A DNA stretch of 5,083 nucleotides from Acidimicrobiia bacterium. GTDB taxonomy: Bacteria; Actinomycetota; Acidimicrobiia; Acidimicrobiales; Ilumatobacteraceae. Shown one piece after another: positions 1 to 4,289 of the stretch. The translations under genes were made by a program, and so were the position numbers. Under the pieces are notes generated by a model that worked only from the letters and a program-made list of their open reading frames with translations, was not told where the DNA came from and searched no databases. Position 1 is the stretch's first letter. Every line of letters starts with the position of its first letter. Location of the stretch: positions 1 through 5,083 of the forward strand of contig JACDGA010000152.1 of the NCBI GenBank assembly GCA_013815505.1, written 5' to 3'.

Positions 1-831
1 ACCTGTTCGCCCACGGCGAGTGCGCTGCTGCTCGACGACTTCCCCGACAACGGGCTGTTCTTCCGCACGATCCCGAGCGACTCGCTGCAGGCACTCGCGC
101 TCGCCGAGCAGGCCGAGCGCACAGGGACCCGCAAGGCCAGCGTCGTGTACTTCGACGACGCCTACGGCAGGGGGCTCGCGAACGCTGTCACCGATGAGCT
201 GGAGGCGAAGGCGATCCCCGTCGAGGTCACCCGCGTGGGCGCCGGCGACGACGACGTACGCGCCGAAGCGGCGTCCGCGCTGAGCGACCGCAGCGAGGTG
301 GTCATCGTGCTCGGTGACACGACGAGCGGACCGCGGATCCTCGCCGCGATGGGCAGCGTGCTGCGGCGCAACACCGACCTCGACACACCTGACGTGCTCG
401 TCAACGACGGACTGCGAGGCGTCAATCCCGACCTGATGTCCGAGCTCCCAGCGGACCTGCGCACGGCCGTGCAGGGCGTAGGACCGACGGCGACCCGAAC
501 GTTCGGCAGCGAGCCGCGTGGCCTGTTCGCGACGAACGCCTACGACTGCGCCACCGTGATCGCGCTCGCCGCGCTCGAGGCAGACTCCGACGATCCGCGT
601 GCCATCGCTGCGCAGATGACGTCGGTGACGAACGACGGCTCGGTGTGCCGGCGGTTCTCCGACTGCGCCCCGCTGCTGGAGGCGGGCCTCAACATCGACT
701 ACGACGGTCCGGGCGGTTCGCTCGACCTCGGCGAGGACGGCGACCCGAGGCAAGCCCGCTTCGACCTGTTCACGTTCGACGGGCGCGGCATCGACACGAA
801 GGAGGCGACGCTCGTCGTGCGTCGCGAGTGA
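1..831 (+). CDS. ABC transporter substrate-binding protein, branched-chain amino acid/amide type (5' end missing)
   Basis: The reading frame is open at the left edge and ends at TGA 829-831, giving 276 visible residues. It looks like the periplasmic-binding-protein type I fold used by branched-chain amino acid, amide and urea ABC importers, which bind solute outside the membrane and deliver it to the permease. The supporting stretches are FFRTIPSDSLQALALAEQA (about residues 20-38), the VVYFDDAYGRGLA motif (about 48-60) typical of the hinge between lobes, a VVIVLGDT strand (about 100-107), and NAYDCATVIALAALEA near residue 180, the usual late-domain helix. A cysteine pair, VCRRFSDC (about 215-222), may form a disulfide in this exported protein. 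The signal peptide and N-terminal lobe lie outside the window, and no permease or ATPase gene is visible, so the substrate cannot be named. Family call fairly secure; ligand unknown. Confidence 0.85.
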   Translation, partial: TCSPTASALLLDDFPDNGLFFRTIPSDSLQALALAEQAERTGTRKASVVYFDDAYGRGLANAVTDELEAKAIPVEVTRVGAGDDDVRAEAASALSDRSEVVIVLGDTTSGPRILAAMGSVLRRNTDLDTPDVLVNDGLRGVNPDLMSELPADLRTAVQGVGPTATRTFGSEPRGLFATNAYDCATVIALAALEADSDDPRAIAAQMTSVTNDGSVCRRFSDCAPLLEAGLNIDYDGPGGSLDLGEDGDPRQARFDLFTFDGRGIDTKEATLVVRRE

Positions 832-848
832 GCTGGTGCCGGTCAGCT
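831..848. terminator. Weak inverted repeat between convergent genes
   Basis: AGCTG at 831-835 pairs with CAGCT at 844-848 around an 8-nt loop. It spans the 11-nt gap between the two convergent stop codons, so it could act as a small bidirectional terminator. The stem is only 5 bp and there is no T-tract on either side, so the call is tentative. Confidence 0.25.
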
Positions 849-1508
849 GATGGCGTCGAGGATCGCAGCGGGCTCGCCGAGGTAGCCGACCCAGAAGTCA
901 CCGAACTCGCCGTACAGAGCCGAGGCCTTGTCGAAGCGCATCGTGTAGACGACCTCTTTCACGACCTCGGGGCTCACCGCGAACAGCGTCACACCCCACT
1001 CGAACAGGTCGAGCCCTGTCGATCCTGTGATGAGCTGGGTCACCTTGCCGGCGAACGTGCGGCCGCTGCGCCCGTGTTCTCGCATCATCTCGTTGCGGGC
1101 CTCGTACGGCGTCGCGAACCAATTGGCGTGGGCGTCACGCGACTTCGTCATCGGGTAGAAGCAGAAGACGGGCTTGCCCTCTGGCGGCAGCGACGGGTAG
1201 AGGCGCTCGTTGAGCATCTGCTCGGGCATCCCCTTCGCGTACTCGGAGACCTCGGTAAGGCTGACGTAGCTCGACACGATGTCGAGGCCGGCGTCGCGCA
1301 GCTCGGTCTGGAGGCGCCGCAGCACCGTCCAGTCCCGGTGCAGCGCCATCACGGCGAGGTCGGCCTTGTGGCCGAGCAACGCCGCCGTGACGACCTGCGC
1401 CTCGACTTCCGCGGCGTGCTTGAGCGACGCGAGGACGGCCTCACGATCGATCGAAGGGGTCGGGCGAGCGAAGAGGTGGAGGACGCCGAGTCCGTTCTCG
1501 ATGCGCAT
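843..1508 (-). CDS. chdC: Coproheme decarboxylase (HemQ/ChdC, chlorite dismutase family)
   Basis: 221 residues, a complete member of the chlorite-dismutase-like family. ChdC converts coproheme III to heme b by two H2O2-dependent propionate decarboxylations, the last step of the coproporphyrin-dependent heme pathway, in the cytosol. The N-terminal half carries VLHLFAR (9-15), LLGHKADLAVM (44-54) and SSYVSLTEVSEY (79-90). The catalytic half has FYPMTKSR (117-124) with Tyr118 as the expected catalytic tyrosine and Lys122 nearby, REHGRSGR (143-150) with His145 as the expected proximal heme ligand, Gln158 in KVTQLITGS, EWGVTLFA (170-177) and MRFDKASALYGEFG (190-203). From memory, these residues map to Listeria ChdC Tyr147, His174, Gln187, Arg220 and Ser225 with one constant offset of 29. 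The gene starts 4 nt after the fdhD stop with no clear Shine-Dalgarno, suggesting one mRNA and translational coupling. A true chlorite dismutase is less likely. Confidence 0.93.
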   Translation of the reverse strand: MRIENGLGVLHLFARPTPSIDREAVLASLKHAAEVEAQVVTAALLGHKADLAVMALHRDWTVLRRLQTELRDAGLDIVSSYVSLTEVSEYAKGMPEQMLNERLYPSLPPEGKPVFCFYPMTKSRDAHANWFATPYEARNEMMREHGRSGRTFAGKVTQLITGSTGLDLFEWGVTLFAVSPEVVKEVVYTMRFDKASALYGEFGDFWVGYLGEPAAILDAIS

Positions 1509-1512
1509 GCGA

Positions 1513-2346
1513 TCAGGCTACGGGCGTGCGGCGGCGAGGCGGTTGCGAGTAGACGTTGAGCGAGTCGTCGCGCACGAAGCCGGCGAGCATGATGCCGGCA
1601 CGGCGGGCGGCGCGCACGGCGAGCGAGGTCGGGGCGCTGACGGCGAGCACGGTGGTGAACCCGCCGGCCCACGCCTTCTGCACCATCTCGATGCTCGCCC
1701 GGCCGCTGACGAACAGCCCGAGGCCGCTGGCGGGGCCGTCTCGGGCATCCTGGCCGGCGTCCTGGGCGGAGAGCTGGCGTGCGCCGATCACCTTGTCGAC
1801 AGCGTTGTGGCGACCGACGTCCTCGCGAGTGGTCGAGACGTTGCCGGCGGCATCGAACACTGCGGCGGCGTGCACAGATCCCGTCGACTCGAACAGCACC
1901 TGCGTTTTGCGCACGTCGTCAGGCACCGCCCGCAGCACGTCGAGCGGGATGGGCTCGATGTCCGGCAGCGGATCGAGCCGCGCCGCGAGCTCGTCGAGCT
2001 GGTCGCTGCCGCACCATCCGCAGCTGCTCGACGTCAGGCCGAGACGGGGCATCGGAGGCGGCGCGAGCCCGCCGGTGTCGACACTGACGACGTTGAACTC
2101 GGTGTCCGCCGCGGGCCCCGCCGCGCAGTAGCGGACGCCGGTGACGCGAGCGCCGGCGAGGAGCCCCTCGGTGAAGCAGAACCCGACAGCGAGCTCGTAG
2201 TCGTTGCCCGGCGTTCGCATCGTGGTCGACACGGTCACGCCGTCGAGCTGGATCGTGAGCGGCTCCTCGACGATGAGCTCGTCGGGCCGGCGCGAGCTGC
2301 CGTCGGCGCCGACGCGGGTCACGATGAACCGCTCGGTCCTCGGCAT
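1513..2346 (-). CDS. fdhD: Formate dehydrogenase accessory sulfurtransferase FdhD
   Basis: 277 residues, the usual length for FdhD. FdhD passes sulfur from the cysteine desulfurase IscS to the bis-MGD molybdenum cofactor, which is needed for active formate dehydrogenase; it acts in the cytosol. The sequence shows EEPLTIQLDG (27-36), the MRTPGNDYELAVGF block (43-56) and the sulfur-carrying CxxC motif SSCGWCG with Cys109 and Cys112. It also has the TGSVHAAA motif (155-162), the signature REDVGRHNAVDK (174-185) and the later LFVSGRASIEMVQKA stretch. No formate dehydrogenase subunit is in the window, so its client enzyme must be encoded elsewhere. It is the first gene of a two-gene operon with chdC and is divergent from the aquaporin gene. 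The ATG at 2346 has no good Shine-Dalgarno but lies 6 nt after a TAGCCT box, which fits a leaderless start. Confidence 0.95.
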   Translation of the reverse strand: MPRTERFIVTRVGADGSSRRPDELIVEEPLTIQLDGVTVSTTMRTPGNDYELAVGFCFTEGLLAGARVTGVRYCAAGPAADTEFNVVSVDTGGLAPPPMPRLGLTSSSCGWCGSDQLDELAARLDPLPDIEPIPLDVLRAVPDDVRKTQVLFESTGSVHAAAVFDAAGNVSTTREDVGRHNAVDKVIGARQLSAQDAGQDARDGPASGLGLFVSGRASIEMVQKAWAGGFTTVLAVSAPTSLAVRAARRAGIMLAGFVRDDSLNVYSQPPRRRTPVA

Positions 2347-2352
2347 GGTGGC

Positions 2353-2358
2353 AGGCTA
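2353..2358 (-). promoter_or_regulatory. Candidate -10 box for leaderless fdhD-chdC transcript
   Basis: Read on the - strand this is TAGCCT, matching the actinobacterial TANNNT -10 pattern, with exactly 6 nt before the fdhD ATG. A start site about 7 nt after the box would fall at the initiation codon. There is no clear -35 box. A TANNNT hexamer can occur by chance, but its mirror-image partner before the aquaporin gene has the same spacing. Confidence 0.4.
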
Positions 2359-2385
2359 CCGGTGGCCGGTGGGCGGCCTTCGCTA

Positions 2386-2474
2386 AGTGCCCTGCGGGCG
2401 GCGGCGCAGTGCCCTGCGGGCGGCGGCGCACTGCCCTGCGGGCGGCCGGACGAGTGCCCGGCCGACGGTGGCCG
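2386..2474. repeat. 22-bp GC-rich tandem repeat, about 3 copies plus a degenerate fourth
   Basis: Copies start at 2386, 2408, 2430 and (degenerate) 2453. The first two are identical over 22 bp. The third matches for its first 17 bases apart from one G-to-C change, then diverges. The fourth keeps only AGTGCCC and scattered positions. Each of the first three contains the small palindrome GCCCTGCGGGC (2389-2399, 2411-2421, 2433-2443), a 4-bp stem with TGC loop, at 22-bp spacing, so on about the same face of the helix. The array lies between the divergent fdhD and aquaporin promoters. It could be an operator array, a REP-like dispersed repeat or a simple slippage product. Confidence 0.85.
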
Positions 2475-2480
2475 AGTGCG

Positions 2481-2486
2481 TACAGT
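2481..2486 (+). promoter_or_regulatory. Candidate -10 box for leaderless aquaporin transcript
   Basis: TACAGT fits TANNNT and ends 6 nt before the ATG at 2493, so transcription would start at or next to the initiation codon. There is no Shine-Dalgarno in the 15 nt before the ATG, in agreement with a leaderless mRNA. No recognisable -35 box is seen 17 nt upstream, where the degenerate repeat copy lies. Confidence 0.45.
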
Positions 2487-2492
2487 TCGGCC

Positions 2493-3305
2493 ATGGACAA
2501 CGAGACCTCCGCCGTCGAACCGAGCGCCGGCAGCGTCGGGCGGGTCGAGAGCACGGACGACGGCCGCATCCTCGGCGCCGAGTTCATCGGCACGGCCGTG
2601 CTCGTGATGGGCGGTCCCGGCGCCGCCATCCTCGCCGGGCCGGAGATCGGCCTGCTCGGCATCTCGCTCGCCTTCGGGTTCTCGCTGGCGATCATGGCGT
2701 ACGTGATCGGTCCGGTGAGTGGCTGTCACATCAACCCGGCGGTGACGTTCGCCTTCCTGCTCGCCCGCAAGGTCGGGCTCCGTCAGGCGGCGTTCTCGTG
2801 GGTCGGGCAGGTGACGGGCGGCGTGTTCGGTGCGGGTGTGATCTACGGCATCGCCAGCGGGCGTGACGGCTTCGAGCGCGGCGGTTTCGCCTCCAACGGG
2901 TGGGACCGGGACGGGTTCAGCGGGCTCGGTGCGGCGATCGTCGTCGAGCTCGTGTTCACGGCGCTGCTCGTGCTCGTCGTGCTGTCGACGACGTCGCGGC
3001 GCTTCAGTGCCCCGATGGGAGGCCTCGTCGCCGGGCTGACGCTGACCGTGATCCACCTCGTGACGATCCCGGTGGACAACACGAGCGTGAACCCGGCGCG
3101 CAGTCTCGCCACGGCGCTGTTCGCCGACACCGACCCCGGTGCGCTCGGCCAGGTGTGGGTGTTCCTCGTGGTCCCCCTCGTCGGCGCCGTGTTCGGCGTG
3201 GTCATCTGGCTGATGATCGACGACGACGCCCGCCTCGAGGACACGATGCTCGACAACGAGCCGATGCGAGACGCCCGCGACGCCGCCGACCGCCTCCTCG
3301 ACTGA
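2493..3305 (+). CDS. aqpZ: Aquaporin (MIP family, AqpZ-like water channel)
   Basis: 270 residues, six predicted membrane helices and two half-helices carrying NPA motifs: SGCHINPAVT (76-85) and NTSVNPARS (196-204). The residues that line the selectivity filter in E. coli AqpZ (Phe43, His174, Thr183, Arg189) correspond to Phe61, His188, Thr197 and Arg203 here. This favours a strict water channel over a glycerol facilitator, which would have NPARD and no filter histidine. Helices lie roughly at 27-48, 54-75, 98-121, 144-166, 175-193 and 216-241. The loop ERGGFASNGW (128-137) also resembles AqpZ. Unusual are a longer acidic N-terminal tail (1-25) and a charged C-terminal tail (243-270), both presumably cytoplasmic. 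The ATG at 2493 was chosen because coding similarity begins after it and the upstream in-frame codons run into the tandem repeat. It is likely transcribed alone. The family is very secure; the gene symbol is by resemblance. Confidence 0.95.
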   Translation: MDNETSAVEPSAGSVGRVESTDDGRILGAEFIGTAVLVMGGPGAAILAGPEIGLLGISLAFGFSLAIMAYVIGPVSGCHINPAVTFAFLLARKVGLRQAAFSWVGQVTGGVFGAGVIYGIASGRDGFERGGFASNGWDRDGFSGLGAAIVVELVFTALLVLVVLSTTSRRFSAPMGGLVAGLTLTVIHLVTIPVDNTSVNPARSLATALFADTDPGALGQVWVFLVVPLVGAVFGVVIWLMIDDDARLEDTMLDNEPMRDARDAADRLLD

Positions 3306-3317
3306 CCCCCTGATTGC

Positions 3318-3341
3318 CCCGCCCACCACCGTCTGGGCGGG
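3318..3341 (+). terminator. Hairpin downstream of the aquaporin gene
   Basis: CCCGCCCA (3318-3325) pairs perfectly with TGGGCGGG (3334-3341) around an 8-nt loop, starting 12 nt after the aquaporin stop. The stem is strong, but the following bases (ATTCCTCCC) are only pyrimidine-rich, not a T-run. It could be an actinobacterial-style U-poor terminator. Confidence 0.5.
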
Positions 3342-3371
3342 ATTCCTCCCACGAGCCGCTCTGAGCGGGAT
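3337..3371. repeat. Imperfect direct repeat GCGGGAT plus pyrimidines
   Basis: GCGGGATTCCTCCC (3337-3350) recurs as GCGGGATCTCTTCC (3365-3378), 28 bp apart. A third related start, GCGGGACATCCC, is at 3399. A short palindrome, CCGCT-CTG-AGCGG (3356-3368), lies between them. The copies are short and their relation to the adjoining IS end is unclear. Confidence 0.3.
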
Positions 3372-3380
3372 CTCTTCCAG

Positions 3381-3441
3381 CAGTTGGAATGTTCTTTCGC
3401 GGGACATCCCTGACAGTTGGTGTCGCGCGACATCCCTGACA
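3381..3441. repeat. Tandem direct repeat, probable IS end / transposase-binding sites
   Basis: TCGCGGGACATCCCTGACA (3397-3415) recurs with one mismatch as TCGCGCGACATCCCTGACA (3423-3441), 26 bp apart. Both copies are also preceded by CAGTTGG (3381-3387 and 3414-3420), with extra bases in the first. So the unit is CAGTTGG, a short spacer, then the GACATCCCTGA core. It sits just before a transposase-like gene, where IS481-type elements carry their terminal binding sites. TGTTC at 3390 could be the outer tip, but no matching right end is seen in the window. Confidence 0.6.
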
Positions 3442-3469
3442 CCTGAGTCGGCTGTGGCCACCGTTGGTC

Positions 3470-3877
3470 ATGGCCAGAAAGGTGATCCCGATGGATGTCC
3501 GACTGAGGATCGCAGTGGCGTCTGATGATGTGAACGTCTCAGCGTTCTGCCGTGACCACGGCTTGAGCCGCGAGACGTTCTACTTCTGGAAGCGCCGCTA
3601 CGACGCTGAGGGTCTCGACGGCCTCGAGCCTCGGTCACGGGCGCCCAAGACCAACCCGCAGCGCATCGGTGACGAACTCGAAGACGCCATCGTGGCGCTG
3701 CGCAAACAGCTCGACGATCTCGGCGTCGATTCCGGTGCGGGGACGATCCACTGGCACCTGGGCCGTCAAGGCCGACCGGCGGTGCCGTCGGAAGCGACGA
3801 TCTGGCGGGCGCTGGTTCGACGCGGGTTCGTGGTGTCCCGTGTCAAGGTTCCCGAGACAGGCCAAAGTTGGGTCTGA
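3470..3877 (+). pseudogene. IS481-like transposase, N-terminal DNA-binding part only
   Basis: 135 residues, ending at TGA 3875-3877. Residues about 21-45, with AFCRDHGLSRETFYFWKRRY, form a helix-turn-helix, followed by the linker GLDGLEPRSRAPKTNP (48-63) typical of IS481/integrase-type transposases. A second winged-helix-like segment (about 68-118) has EDAIVALRKQL and SEATIWRALVRRGFVV. In complete members the DDE catalytic domain begins right after that last motif. Here the protein runs on for only about 15 residues (SRVKVPETGQSWV) and stops, so it is less than half of the usual 300 or more residues and should be inactive. ATG 3470 begins MARKVIPMDVR. An in-frame ATG at 3491 has the better ribosome site, AGAAAGGTGATC at 3476-3487, and an in-frame TTG lies at 3464. 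The remaining protein might still bind IS ends. Confidence 0.75.
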
Positions 3878-3881
3878 CGAC

Positions 3882-3887
3882 AAGGAG
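3882..3887 (+). promoter_or_regulatory. Ribosome binding site of the second transposase remnant
   Basis: AAGGAG lies 5 nt before GTG 3893. It is the strongest Shine-Dalgarno in the window and supports GTG 3893 as the original start of the second transposase gene, although that frame stops at TGA 3962-3964. Confidence 0.6.
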
Positions 3888-3892
3888 AACCG

Positions 3893-4098
3893 GTGGCACG
3901 ACCTGCGACGAGAGCAGCGGAGCACACGGCCGCATCGTGCTCACCGTGTTACGCGGTGAGGTGACGATCGCTGAGGCGGCGCGCCGCGAGGCTGTGTCGC
4001 AGACCTCGATCGCCAACTGGCGCGACCAGTTCCTAGACGGCGGTCAGCAGGCTGTCGCCGCCGGCGGCCCGACGAAGCCGACGACCCGGGAGCAGCGG
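3893..4098 (+). pseudogene. Frameshifted N-terminal fragment of a second transposase (IS3 OrfA-like helix-turn-helix)
   Basis: From GTG 3893 the first frame reads VARPATRAAEHT, like the N-terminus of many actinobacterial helix-turn-helix transposases, but it soon loses similarity and stops at 3962-3964. The continuation is in another frame from about 3928: GRIVLTVLRGEVTIAEAARR, then EAVSQTSIANWRDQFLDGG and a TREQR end at 4098. This is the standard order of helix-turn-helix plus 'NW..QFL..G' segment in these proteins. Joining the two requires a -1 shift between about 3914 and 3930. No slippery heptamer is visible there, so an inactivating indel is more likely than programmed frameshifting. Similarity ends abruptly after REQR, so the rest of the transposase is missing. 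The IS family assignment (IS3-like OrfA) is from general resemblance. Confidence 0.65.
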
Positions 4099-4289
4099 TG
4101 GACGCCGTCTACAGTGCGCAGCGCCGAACCTACGATGCGGACACGCGACGAGGTAGGTCCACCGCGACGATTTGTCGGAGAGCCAGATGACCTCGTGCTG
4201 ACCGTCCATTCCAGGCGCAGGCTTGCCGAACGCGTCGGCGAACGAGTCGTGTGCAACGGCTTGCAAGGCTGGTGCCGACGGGACGTCGG
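4099..4289. other. Gap between IS remnant and chrA, no recognisable gene
   Basis: No reading frame here resembles a protein I know. One frame continues from the transposase remnant to TGA 4291-4293, overlapping the chrA ATG as ATGA. Its third codon positions are noticeably less GC-rich than in neighbouring genes, so it is probably not a selected protein. Present are a candidate promoter (4108-4136), a short inverted repeat GCCGA-ACGCG-TCGGC (4225-4239) and two CGAACG copies (4228 and 4239) that could belong to a regulator site. The hairpin lies about 50 nt before chrA. Confidence 0.4.
4108..4136 (+). promoter_or_regulatory. Candidate promoter upstream of chrA
   Basis: TCTACA (4108-4113, 4 of 6 bases of TTGACA) is followed after 17 nt by TACGAT (4131-4136). 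It would give a leader of about 145 nt before chrA. It lies immediately beyond the last transposase-like codon, so it may come from the junction between IS remnant and older DNA. Found by eye only. Confidence 0.25.

Larger units (their letters stand above)
3390..4098 (+). mobile_element. Remnants of two insertion sequences fused end to end
   Basis: A repeat-bearing left end and an IS481-like transposase N-terminus (3470-3877) are followed without a gap by the N-terminal piece of a second transposase family (3893-4098). Neither reading frame has a DDE catalytic domain, and I see no inverted right end for either. The outer limits are estimates: left from the direct repeats, right from where transposase similarity stops. 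A second element probably inserted into or recombined with the first, and both then lost their 3' parts. Confidence 0.6.

Noticed and set aside
843..1508. True chlorite dismutase rather than ChdC
   Set aside because: The Tyr118, Lys122 and Gln158 pattern and the FYPM and MRFDKASALYGEFG motifs match coproheme decarboxylases; no perchlorate-reduction genes are nearby.
2386..2474. CRISPR-like array
   Set aside because: The repeats are contiguous with no spacers, only 22 bp and few, and no cas genes are present.
2409..2492. N-terminal extension of the aquaporin from an upstream in-frame ATG
   Set aside because: It would translate the tandem repeat into an Arg-rich, family-unlike leader; ATG 2493 has a well-placed -10 box.
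1279..2607. Long + strand open frame opposite fdhD and part of chdC
   Set aside because: It covers two well-recognised - strand genes and has Arg/Ala-rich, motif-free translation; high GC keeps such frames open.
2319..3461. Long - strand open frame opposite the aquaporin gene
   Set aside because: Its translation is low-complexity, rich in His, Arg and Glu, and is the antisense shadow of an unmistakable aquaporin with both NPA motifs.
3914..3930. Programmed -1 ribosomal frameshift in the second transposase, as in IS3 elements
   Set aside because: The region has no A-rich or X-XXY-YYZ slippery heptamer, and IS3 shifts occur near the end of OrfA, not within the first 13 codons.
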